In this document: positions 16,404 through 24,804 of the stretch, in pieces
Position numbering within the stretch: position 1 is the first letter of the stretch
Layout: every line of letters begins with the position of its first letter
Notes under the pieces: generated by a model
The model's database searches: none
What the model was told of the DNA's origin: nothing
What the model saw: the letters and a program-made list of their open reading frames with translations, nothing else
Source: JAEXOD01 sp964652025
GTDB lineage: Bacteria; Bacteroidota; Ignavibacteria; Ignavibacteriales; Melioribacteraceae
DNA: 64,000 nt
Direction of reading: 5' to 3'
Assembly: GCA_964652025.1 (NCBI GenBank)
Contig: CAZYZX010000004.1
Coordinates: 211,878 to 275,877, forward strand
Position numbers and translations under genes: made by a program

Positions 16404-17822
16404 TTAAAAGAATATTTTATAAAGTTGTGTAACAAAAAAAGTTATTGTTAAACCCATAATAATAGGTAAAAATGTAGAAACTAAAGTCCATTTTACAGAT
16501 TTTGTTTCCTTATAAATTGTAAAAATAGTTGTAGAACACGGATTATGAACTAAACTAAATAACATTAAATTTATTGCTGTAAGAATATTCCAGCCACCAG
16601 CCTTTAAAATTTTAGCTGTTATTTCCGCACTATCAGCACTCATTAACACACCGTTTCCATTCCCCATGGCTAAATTACTAGACATAACAGTAAGCATTAA
16701 AATTGTTGGTAAAACAATTTCGTTAGCAGGAATAGCAATAATGTATGCCAAAAATATAATACCATTTAACCCAAAAAATAAAGCAATAGGATTAACTGCA
16801 TTAATAAAATACTCTGCAATACTAACATTGTTTATTGTTACATTAGCAACCAGCCAAATAACCATACCAGAGGGAACTGCGAAAACAACTGCACGCCACA
16901 ATACAAAAATAGTTCTATCAATTAAACTTGTGTATAAAGTTTGCAAAATTCTAGGAGGTCTATAGGGTGGCAGCTCTAAAATAAATGCACTTGCTTCTCC
17001 TTTTAAAACAGTTTTAGAAAGAGTAAAAGAAACAACTAAACTTAAAAAAACACCTAAAAGAGCAATAAAAAGAACTGCGGCAGCACTTGCTAAACCAGCC
17101 AAATAAGAGGGGACCAAACCACCAATAAAAATTGTAGCAATTAATATTTGTGTGGGCCACCTACCATTACATAAACTAAAATTATTTGTAATAATAGCAA
17201 TTAATCTTTCACGTGGACTATCGATAATTCTTGTAGCAACAACACCAGCTGCATTGCACCCAAAACCCATAGTCATAGTTAAAGCCTGTTTACCATGTGC
17301 ACCTGCTCGCCTAAAAAGATTATCCATATTAAATGCAACTCGCGGCAAATAACCCAAATCTTCCGCCAAAGTAAATAATGGAAAAAATATCATCATTGGT
17401 GGCAACATAACACTTACTACCCAAGCTCCTGCTAAGTAAGCCCCATCTATAAACAAACCTGTAACCCAATTTGGCAAATTAAGCGCAATAAATAATTCTT
17501 TTAATAAAGGATGCAATTTATCTATTAAAACATAAGATAAAAATTGCGAAGGAATATTAGTGCCAATTATAGTTAACCAAAAAACAAAGGCTAACAAAAC
17601 AAACATTATAGGAAAACCGGTATATTTACCCGTAACAATTCTATCAATCTTTTTATCAAAATTATCAACAGGTTTCCCATCTTTTTTTATAATACTTTCT
17701 TCAGAAACCTTTGCTGCTTCAGAGTAAATTGATTCCATAATATGGTCATGTAAATCTTCACCCAATTTAATTCTTAACTCTGTAGCCTTATTTAAAATTG
17801 TCTTGTTTAATTCATCATTCAT
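16404..17822 (-). CDS. feoB: Ferrous iron transporter FeoB, membrane (permease) part encoded separately
   Basis: This 472-residue protein corresponds to the C-terminal membrane half of FeoB. After a cytoplasmic helical stretch (1-65, like the FeoB helical GDI region), the membrane domain shows the family motifs LAEDLGYLPRVAF, MTMGFGCNAAG (the conserved Cys in the Gate motif), the NFSLCNGRWPT stretch and ELPPYRPP. It ends with HNPCSTT and a last helix. There is no G domain; it is encoded by the gene 15 nt upstream. Normal FeoB proteins (about 700 aa) carry both parts, so here the protein is split in two at the junction between the G domain and the spacer helices. Confidence 0.92.
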   Translation of the reverse strand: MNDELNKTILNKATELRIKLGEDLHDHIMESIYSEAAKVSEESIIKKDGKPVDNFDKKIDRIVTGKYTGFPIMFVLLAFVFWLTIIGTNIPSQFLSYVLIDKLHPLLKELFIALNLPNWVTGLFIDGAYLAGAWVVSVMLPPMMIFFPLFTLAEDLGYLPRVAFNMDNLFRRAGAHGKQALTMTMGFGCNAAGVVATRIIDSPRERLIAIITNNFSLCNGRWPTQILIATIFIGGLVPSYLAGLASAAAVLFIALLGVFLSLVVSFTLSKTVLKGEASAFILELPPYRPPRILQTLYTSLIDRTIFVLWRAVVFAVPSGMVIWLVANVTINNVSIAEYFINAVNPIALFFGLNGIIFLAYIIAIPANEIVLPTILMLTVMSSNLAMGNGNGVLMSADSAEITAKILKAGGWNILTAINLMLFSLVHNPCSTTIFTIYKETKSVKWTLVSTFLPIIMGLTITFFVTQLYKIFF

Positions 17823-17837
17823 ATTTTTTTCGCATTA

Positions 17838-18629
17838 TTAAAAATCGTCTGATTCTATAGAAGCCTTACTAAGTACACCAAGTTCGTTATTTTGTATTGC
17901 ATCTATAATCCTTTGGTCGCCTTCCAAAAGCCTTAATGCTACCCATCTTAAATTTGGTAGTGTGGGATATTTTTCTTTTAATAAAGCTGTCAGTTCATTA
18001 ATAGCTTGCTCTAATTCAGGGTTAATCATTTGTTTAATTCTTTTTGGTTTACAAATATAATTCCCCACAGCAACATCATAAATATATTTTAATAAGTTAT
18101 CAAAACCAATTTTTTGCCGTGCAGCAGCTAAAACAACAGGAATGCCCAATCTTCTTGATAATGTTCTATCATCAATTTTTAAACCATGTCTTTCAGCTTC
18201 ATCAATAAGATTAACACACAAAATAGCTCTATCAGTAAGCTCTAAAATTTGCAATACAAGATTTAAATTTCGTTCTAACCTCGTTGCATCTGCAACAATA
18301 ACGGTAACATCGGGTTGCCCAAATAAAATAAAATCCCTTGCCACTTCTTCATCTGTGCTTGTAGAAAGCAGAGAATATGTACCGGGTAAATCTACTAATT
18401 TAAATTTTTTATCATTATAAATAAATCCCCCTTCTGCACGCGTAACAGTTTTACCGGGCCAATTACCCGTATGTTGCTTTAATCCTGTTAAATTATTAAA
18501 AACTGTACTTTTACCTGTATTTGGATTTCCCGCAAGAGCAACAACAAAATCAGTATCAGACATATCTATGCCCAGCTTTTTTAAATTACCTAAATTATGA
18601 ACTGGACAAGTTTCGCAAGCATTATTCAT
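17838..18629 (-). CDS. feoB: Ferrous iron transporter FeoB, G-protein part encoded separately
   Basis: A soluble GTPase of 263 residues equal to the N-terminal domain of FeoB. G1 is GNPNTGKS (34-41), the switch region carries GNWPGKTV (55-62), G3 is DLPG (80-83) and G4 is NLID (140-143). A Cys-x-x-Cys-Pro-Val-His motif at the N-terminus (5-11) is shared with some Bacteroidetes/Clostridia FeoB proteins. The stop comes where full FeoB would continue into the membrane domain. Its ATG overlaps the stop of the DtxR-FeoA gene (TAATG), so all three genes are coupled. It presumably associates non-covalently with the permease product. Confidence 0.93.
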   Translation of the reverse strand: MNNACETCPVHNLGNLKKLGIDMSDTDFVVALAGNPNTGKSTVFNNLTGLKQHTGNWPGKTVTRAEGGFIYNDKKFKLVDLPGTYSLLSTSTDEEVARDFILFGQPDVTVIVADATRLERNLNLVLQILELTDRAILCVNLIDEAERHGLKIDDRTLSRRLGIPVVLAAARQKIGFDNLLKYIYDVAVGNYICKPKRIKQMINPELEQAINELTALLKEKYPTLPNLRWVALRLLEGDQRIIDAIQNNELGVLSKASIESDDF

Positions 18630-19654
18630 TAATTCACCTCTAAAGGTTTTTCTTGAACAAAAATAGCAGCCGCTTGCTTATTTCTTAAAGCTACAGTAGT
18701 GCCGCGGACGAAATATCCACGCGGGTCTCCACTTAAACTTTCAAGCTCTGCACGTATTTTTGTTCCAGTTACAATACCAAAATCCATTAAACGACGCCTT
18801 TGGATACCTCTAACAGCGGGCGAAATTCCTGCAACATAAGCTTCTTCCCCACTTTTTAGCATATCTAATGTTTTATACTTTATCTTTTTATTTCTATCTT
18901 TATCAGGTGTAACAGATATGTTTTGAGCTAAAACAGGTGCTAAAATAGCTTCTTCACCATTAACTAAAAATTTAATTTTAGTATTATCTAAATCAATAAT
19001 TTTTATTGAAGTACCTGGATAAATACCCAAAGCTGTAATTTGTGCAAAAACTTCTGGTGGTTCGTCTTCGATATGTGTAACAATTGCTATATCACCAGCT
19101 TGTAAATTACGCATGGAAAAGCCATCTTGCTTTGGCATAATCCCTTCTGTAGTAGGTATTGGATCGCCATGTGGATCAAATAATGGATTTCCAATTTCTG
19201 CAGCAAGTTTATTAATTTCTTCATAAGTTAAATTATGCTCCGCATGCTCTGCTTCTTGGTGCCATTCGTGTTCTTTAAGTCCACTTTTTTCTGCTAAGTA
19301 ACGTTCAAATACCCTATGCATTCTTACCATTCTTACAGCCTGGGTTTTCCCCTCTTCAGTTAAATTAACCTCGTCGTTACTTGTAAAAACCAATTTTGTT
19401 TTTTCTAAGTTAGAAATTACAGATGTAGCTTTGTTAAGGGTAATATTTAAATAACCAGCTAAACTTTGAACGGTAGATTTTAGTCCTCTGTAATCACTAT
19501 CAAATAAGTGTTTAAGAGAATCTTCAAGAAGAACTCTATCTGTGTTTTTTTTGTATTTTTTATATAAACTTAATAATCCATGGCGCGGATGTATAAACCA
19601 CAGACCAAGTAATACTATAAAAAATCCTATAAAGAATAATATTATTGGTGCCAT
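18629..19654 (-). CDS. Membrane-anchored DtxR-like regulator fused to FeoA domains
   Basis: A three-part fusion of 341 residues. Residues 1-20 are a hydrophobic helix, so the protein is probably tethered to the inner membrane. Residues 45-165 are DtxR-like: a winged helix (about 45-105), the RMHRVFERYL helix (111-120), a His/Glu-rich metal-binding helix (129-140) and GNPLFDPHGDPIP (155-167). Residues 182-250 form one FeoA/SH3-like domain and 264-335 a second FeoA domain (AYVAGISPAVRGIQRRRLMDFGI). DtxR proteins sense Fe2+ or Mn2+ and FeoA supports FeoB. It is the first gene of the feo operon and may autoregulate through the inverted repeat at its start codon. Confidence 0.88.
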   Translation of the reverse strand: MAPIILFFIGFFIVLLGLWFIHPRHGLLSLYKKYKKNTDRVLLEDSLKHLFDSDYRGLKSTVQSLAGYLNITLNKATSVISNLEKTKLVFTSNDEVNLTEEGKTQAVRMVRMHRVFERYLAEKSGLKEHEWHQEAEHAEHNLTYEEINKLAAEIGNPLFDPHGDPIPTTEGIMPKQDGFSMRNLQAGDIAIVTHIEDEPPEVFAQITALGIYPGTSIKIIDLDNTKIKFLVNGEEAILAPVLAQNISVTPDKDRNKKIKYKTLDMLKSGEEAYVAGISPAVRGIQRRRLMDFGIVTGTKIRAELESLSGDPRGYFVRGTTVALRNKQAAAIFVQEKPLEVN

Positions 19655-19703
19655 TATAGTTTAATATTTATTATACTTAATATACTAAAATTTAAACTAT
19701 AAT
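19653..19703. promoter_or_regulatory. 12-bp perfect inverted repeat at the start of the iron-uptake operon
   Basis: ATTATAGTTTAA at 19653-19664 is repeated exactly in inverse orientation (TTAAACTATAAT) at 19692-19703, with 27 nt between. On the coding (minus) strand the downstream arm runs into the ATG of the DtxR-FeoA gene. It could be an operator for the metal regulator or an mRNA hairpin that hides the start codon. The arms do not resemble the contiguous 19-bp DtxR palindrome of actinobacteria. Confidence 0.4.
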
Positions 19704-19730
19704 ATTTGCTAAAATGTTTCTAATAATAAT

Positions 19731-20525
19731 TTATTTGGATTTTAGACCCGTATAAATAGCAGCGCCACCATTTAATCCAAATGCAGCTTGATGTGCTTCC
19801 ATAGGCATACTAAATGGTAATCCACTATATGGTTTGGTAGCACTTGCAAAAAGTCCGGCATCTTGTATTAAATGTATACCAATGCCAACCCATAATGCAG
19901 ATATTGCACTTTTTTTATTCCTTTCTAAAAATCCTTCCACTCTATCCCATAAAAAGTGATGTGGCTCCGGCAATCTACCAAATACTTTTTCTAATACATA
20001 ATATGCAAATCTTAAAACAAACTCGCTTGTTAAACCAGCAAAAATAGAGTGAGTAAATATATTACGGTGTGCATCTATACCAGCAAGCTGAATATCTAAA
20101 TCTGGTATTCCTCCCTCAAAATCAATACCACCACCAGCAGCAAATACTATTGCAGAGTATAAAATTAGACCAGAAATAATTTCTATTTTTTCCTCTTTAC
20201 TTTTACTTAAAAAATTATAATAAAGATCGTTTACTTTACTAGGCAAGTTTTTAATGTTTGTAGAAATGTTTTCTATATCATCCTTAGCCGCATTCTTAAA
20301 CCCAGATGTTTTATATCTATTGTAAACACCCATTGCAAAGCTGCTTAATTGCTTACCTATTTCTACTTTTGATTTTAATGTAGATTTAAAAGATTCTTTT
20401 GATGCATGAAGAAATAAATCTTTATACTCATCTAAAGTAAAACTACTTACGGCATATTTTAGTTCGTTATATAAACGCTTTATTAAAACTTCCTCTGCCT
20501 GTGTTAACCTCAAACTCTTGCTCAT
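19731..20525 (-). CDS. Membrane protein with HRxxxTHS motif, possible metal-dependent hydrolase
   Basis: The family is uncertain. Residues 1-110 are charged and helical, without a signal peptide. The C-terminal part has a hydrophobic segment (about 117-135), then PDLD and AHRNIFTHSIFAGL (about 151-164), and later IHLIQDAGLF and MEAHQAAFG. The combination Asp-x-Asp, His-Arg-x-x-x-Thr-His-Ser and distal His/Asp resembles the YdjM-like membrane-bound metal-dependent hydrolase family (PF04307), where the motif is HRxxTHS. The N-terminal half has no obvious relative. It precedes the feo operon in the same direction, with 76 nt between. Confidence 0.6.
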   Translation of the reverse strand: MSKSLRLTQAEEVLIKRLYNELKYAVSSFTLDEYKDLFLHASKESFKSTLKSKVEIGKQLSSFAMGVYNRYKTSGFKNAAKDDIENISTNIKNLPSKVNDLYYNFLSKSKEEKIEIISGLILYSAIVFAAGGGIDFEGGIPDLDIQLAGIDAHRNIFTHSIFAGLTSEFVLRFAYYVLEKVFGRLPEPHHFLWDRVEGFLERNKKSAISALWVGIGIHLIQDAGLFASATKPYSGLPFSMPMEAHQAAFGLNGGAAIYTGLKSK

Positions 20526-20590
20526 ATTAAACCTCCAAATTTCCTTCCAATGCTTTTTATAAAAATAATATAAAAGAAATATAAAATCAA

Positions 20591-21478
20591 CTAATTTTTT
20601 AAAAATAATATAGAAACTCCTAAAACAGTTATAAAAGCCCCTAATATAGAACTTATTGTCAATTTTTCTTTATAATAGAAATATACTAATGGTAACATTA
20701 AAACCGGCACTGTAGACATTAAAGTAGAAGCAATACCAACATAAGTATATTTAATAGCAATTAAACTCATAGTAATCCCTAAATAAGGTCCAATAAAAGC
20801 GCCTATTAAAGAAAAAATTAAACCTTTTTTATTTTCTTTTAATTTTTGTATAGGGTTATTAAGCCTATTACTAAATCTTAATATAGGATAAAATACCACA
20901 AAAGAAGCACTTAATCTTATAAAAGTTGCAAAAAAACCGTTTATTTCCCCTTGATTAAAAGCTAATTTTGCAAATATTAGTCCACCACCTTGTCCAGCAG
21001 CAGCTATAAATGCAAAAATAATTCCCACTATACTTTTTTTAGTTCTATTTTTAGCTTCACTTTTTTGCAATAAAACAATTAAAATACCTGTAAATGTTAT
21101 AATAATACCAAATATTCCCCATGCGGAAATTCTTTCATCTAAAAAAATATACGCTAATAGTGTGGCTATAATTGGTGCAACAGACATAAGCAGCATACTA
21201 ATACGTGCACCAATAAGTTCTAAAGCTTTAAATAAAAAGCCATCCCCAAATGCTATACCTATAACCCCACTTATTATTAAATAAATGTATTGATTAAGTG
21301 TAATATTAACATTAATATTAGCTAATAATACTGTTAATGCTAAAAGAAAAATTCCAACAATCATTCTTGTTACATTAACAAGTGATGACCCCAACGATTT
21401 TGCAGCTTCTGAAAAAGCAATTGAAGAACCAGACCATAACAAAGCAGTAATAAGAGCAGCAATTTCACCAAAAAGCAT
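20591..21478 (-). CDS. EamA/DMT-family transporter
   Basis: A 295-residue protein with ten predicted membrane helices in two EamA repeats (about 1-135 and 150-295). It belongs to the drug/metabolite transporter superfamily. The first repeat begins GEIAALITALLWSGSS, typical of the family, and each half ends with a helix bearing a Gly-rich ILIVL-type segment. The substrate is unknown. Its ATG overlaps the stop codon of the large TPR/glycosyltransferase gene (TAATG), so it belongs to that operon and could export a glycan precursor or a metabolite. Confidence 0.88.
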   Translation of the reverse strand: MLFGEIAALITALLWSGSSIAFSEAAKSLGSSLVNVTRMIVGIFLLALTVLLANINVNITLNQYIYLIISGVIGIAFGDGFLFKALELIGARISMLLMSVAPIIATLLAYIFLDERISAWGIFGIIITFTGILIVLLQKSEAKNRTKKSIVGIIFAFIAAAGQGGGLIFAKLAFNQGEINGFFATFIRLSASFVVFYPILRFSNRLNNPIQKLKENKKGLIFSLIGAFIGPYLGITMSLIAIKYTYVGIASTLMSTVPVLMLPLVYFYYKEKLTISSILGAFITVLGVSILFLKN

Positions 21479-24400
21479 TATTTTTCCTTTCTATCAATAA
21501 TTTTGCGTAATTCTATATTTATCTCGTTAATTACATTGTCCCAAATATCTAACTTATTTTGCCTAAATATTTCTATAGTTGAATACCAATCTGTTTTATT
21601 TCCTTCATAACCCCATCTCCAATCTGGGCTGTAACACAACATTAAATAAGTTTTTTTACCTATTGTGCTCGCAATATGTGCAATAGATGTATCTACTGTA
21701 ATTACTAAATCTAATTTATTTATAACTTTAAATGTTTCTAATATATCATTATTATTATATATCGGTGTTTCTATATTGTAATTTTCACAAATTTCTTTTT
21801 CAGATTCTGTAAGCTCGTACTGCAACGATATTATTTTAGTGTTATTAAGGTTAACACCACCAAAAATGTTTAATAGTTCTTCTAATTGCATATGCCGTTT
21901 TCTATTATGAAATGGCTCTTCTTTCCCTTTCCAACAAATTCCAATCTTTATACTATCATTTCTATAGTAATCTATTTCTTTTAATGAATTATTAATAGTT
22001 TCTATGTACTTTGCACTTTGGATGCTATTTAAGTTTGTACTAAATAAATTAGGAAGATTTAAAAGAGGTATTATGCAATTATAATTTACTAAATTATCAG
22101 TTGTTACAACTTTAATAGGATAATTTTCTAACACCTTCTTAAAAAAATTATATAAATCTTTTCTTATTAAAAAAGTAAATTCTTGAATTTCTGATAGGGG
22201 AATTAAATACCTACCAAACATTATATTATCCCCAATACCTTGCTCGCCCGTAACTATTATTTTTTTATTTTTAATTATATCTAAATTTTCTGGAATTTTA
22301 TTAATATAAGAAAATAATTGTGGGTCTTTATATACTCTATGTCCATAATAATTCCAACCCAAGTTATAATTACCTAACATCAATAATGTTTCAGAATATG
22401 CTACATATAAATCTGCAGATTTATTTTCCATTTGTAAAGCTTGCTTAAAGTACTCTTCAGATTTATGATAATCCTTTAGCTCGTAATAAACTATGCCAAT
22501 GTTTTGATAAATTCTATAATCTACAAATCCTAATTTTATTAACTTTTGATATAAAACTAATGCTTCATCTAACTTTCTTAAATTAAAATAAGTTAAACCT
22601 AAATTTAAGTAGGCTTCTAAGTATCTATTATTTAAATTAATTGACTTAATAAACCAATCAATGGCACGCTCGTACTTGTTAAAATTTATATACAAATTTC
22701 CTAAATGGAAATACAGTTCTGGATTATTTGGGTATTTTTGAATTTCTTCTATAAATATATTGGCAGCTTTAACATAATGACCTATTTCATTATATAACAT
22801 TCCCAAATTAAGAGAAATAGTTAAATCATCATCAAATTCTTCTTTTAACTTAGAATAAATTTTTTCTGCTTCATCATATTTACCAATTTTATGATAAAAA
22901 AGTGCTTTTAAAAATAGTGTTTCTTTTGTAAACCCAGCTAAACTAGTTAGTAAGTTAAGTTCTGTTTCACATTCCGAAAAATCTTGCAATTCTATAAGTA
23001 AAGAAACTAAATTTATTCTTGCTAAAATATATTCAGGATCTATCTCTATAGCTTTTTTATAGTCGTTAATAGCATCATCAAACTTACAGGCTTTTTGAAG
23101 TGCAAGACCTCTATTATTATATGCTTGTTTTTTATTACCAAACTTTTCTATGTAAGCACTAAAATACTTTACAGCTTCTTCGTAATTACCCGCATTAAAA
23201 TAATTTGCTGCTAAAACTTCTAAATCTGAATTTTCTTCATCTACTTGTTTAATATTATTAGCAGGTTGATTGTTTAATATTTTTTCTTCTATTTTGTTTA
23301 TTAAAATATCAAAAACAGCTTCCCAATTATCGTCTGTGTCTTGTTTAATAAAATCAATATTATTATATAATAAGCTTTTGCCATAGTCATCATTCCAACG
23401 CCAATCTAAAGTGTTTGGCAACAATGCAATAGTATTAATGCCCATGCTACCAGCTAAGTGTAATATAGCTGTATCTACTGTAATAAGTAAATCAATTTTA
23501 CTTAATAAATTTGCTGTATCATAAAAATCATTAATAAATAAAGATAAATCAGTGATATCAAAATTAACATTTTTAATATCTTCAAAAGCACCTAATTGAA
23601 AACTATAAAGTTTAACATTATTTATCTTACTTATTCTCTCAAAATACTTTAACTCTGTATGCCTAATTCTGTTGGATTTTGGTTCAGGATTTCCTTTCCA
23701 AACTATCCCCACATTAAATTTAGATTTATCAAATTTGTTAGAATTATCTACACTACTATCTGCAAAAATATAAGGTTTAATATACTTTTTATCAAAAATA
23801 GATTTTTTTAAAATAGCAGGTAAACTTAAAAGAGAAACATAATAATCGTAATAAACTTTTTCTGTAAAAATATGTTCTAAATCGTAATACTCGTCTGCAA
23901 AATTATTATGCTTAAATAACTTAATAAGTTTTTTATGCGTAAATAAAATAATTTTACAACCACCTTTTTTCAAATCTGGCAAAAGCCTTGCAAAAAGTAT
24001 TGCATCACCAAACCCCTGTTCAGTATAAACCAAAAGTGTTTTACCAAAAAAACTTTCGCCCTTATATCTTTCCCCAGATAAATTATATTTATAATCAGCT
24101 TTTCTTATTCTACTTTCATAAGCTAAAAATCCATCTTCAAAATTTTTTTTATAAAGTAGCATTAAACTTTTATTCCACTCGTAAGAAGGATTTTTGGGCT
24201 CTATTAAACAAGCACGTTCATAGCATTTTAATGCTTCTTCCGGTAGCTTTGCTTTTTCATAAGCAATCCCTAAATTAAAATAAGCCTCTGCAAAATTAGC
24301 ATTAAGCTCAATTGCTCTTTTATAACTTTTTATTGCATTAAAAATATCATTAAGCTTTAAGTAAGTATTTCCTTTGTTGTAAAAAATAACATCAATGTTT

Positions 24401-24801
24401 TTATTGCATTGTGCACTTTCCTTAAAACAAACTAAAGCCTCTTCAAATCTTTCTAACTCGTATAAAATTATGCCTTTGTTATACCTATGTACAAAATTAG
24501 CTGGATCTAAATTTATTGCTATATTAATGTTTTTTATTGCTTTATCAAAATTTTTATTTTTTTTATACGCAAGTGCTAATAATCCATATATCTCTGGGTT
24601 ATTATAAAATTTAAGCAGAATTTCCAAGAACTTAATTTTACTTTGGTTATCGTTTATTTTATCAAAATAATCAATAATTCTATCTGCTATTTCTAAATTA
24701 AATATGCCATCCGAAATTTGATTATATAATTCCCTTGCCTCTTTATCTGTGGTCTTATAAAATAAATCTTTTATTTCTTTAAGTTCTATAAAATTTTGCA
24801 T
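21478..24801 (-). CDS. Large TPR-glycosyltransferase protein with an internally duplicated TPR+GT9-like unit
   Basis: A 1107-residue cytoplasmic protein composed of two similar halves. Residues 30-225 and about 510-815 are tetratricopeptide repeats (for example AEAYFNLGIAYEKAKLPEEA). Each array is followed by a GT-B domain like glycosyltransferase family 9 (about 230-500 and 820-1107). Matching motifs are VYTEQGFGDAILFARLL with VTGEQGIGDNIMFGRYL, and LLITVDTAILHLAGSMG with LVITVDTSIAHIASTIG. Both end with an Asp-Trp-Arg-Trp segment (LDWRWNDDYG and PDWRWGYEG). Such TPR-GT proteins glycosylate surface or filament proteins. The next gene upstream ends 3 nt before its ATG. The acceptor is not known. 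Confidence 0.85.
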   Translation of the reverse strand: MQNFIELKEIKDLFYKTTDKEARELYNQISDGIFNLEIADRIIDYFDKINDNQSKIKFLEILLKFYNNPEIYGLLALAYKKNKNFDKAIKNINIAINLDPANFVHRYNKGIILYELERFEEALVCFKESAQCNKNIDVIFYNKGNTYLKLNDIFNAIKSYKRAIELNANFAEAYFNLGIAYEKAKLPEEALKCYERACLIEPKNPSYEWNKSLMLLYKKNFEDGFLAYESRIRKADYKYNLSGERYKGESFFGKTLLVYTEQGFGDAILFARLLPDLKKGGCKIILFTHKKLIKLFKHNNFADEYYDLEHIFTEKVYYDYYVSLLSLPAILKKSIFDKKYIKPYIFADSSVDNSNKFDKSKFNVGIVWKGNPEPKSNRIRHTELKYFERISKINNVKLYSFQLGAFEDIKNVNFDITDLSLFINDFYDTANLLSKIDLLITVDTAILHLAGSMGINTIALLPNTLDWRWNDDYGKSLLYNNIDFIKQDTDDNWEAVFDILINKIEEKILNNQPANNIKQVDEENSDLEVLAANYFNAGNYEEAVKYFSAYIEKFGNKKQAYNNRGLALQKACKFDDAINDYKKAIEIDPEYILARINLVSLLIELQDFSECETELNLLTSLAGFTKETLFLKALFYHKIGKYDEAEKIYSKLKEEFDDDLTISLNLGMLYNEIGHYVKAANIFIEEIQKYPNNPELYFHLGNLYINFNKYERAIDWFIKSINLNNRYLEAYLNLGLTYFNLRKLDEALVLYQKLIKLGFVDYRIYQNIGIVYYELKDYHKSEEYFKQALQMENKSADLYVAYSETLLMLGNYNLGWNYYGHRVYKDPQLFSYINKIPENLDIIKNKKIIVTGEQGIGDNIMFGRYLIPLSEIQEFTFLIRKDLYNFFKKVLENYPIKVVTTDNLVNYNCIIPLLNLPNLFSTNLNSIQSAKYIETINNSLKEIDYYRNDSIKIGICWKGKEEPFHNRKRHMQLEELLNIFGGVNLNNTKIISLQYELTESEKEICENYNIETPIYNNNDILETFKVINKLDLVITVDTSIAHIASTIGKKTYLMLCYSPDWRWGYEGNKTDWYSTIEIFRQNKLDIWDNVINEINIELRKIIDRKEK

Positions 24802-24804
24802 TTA

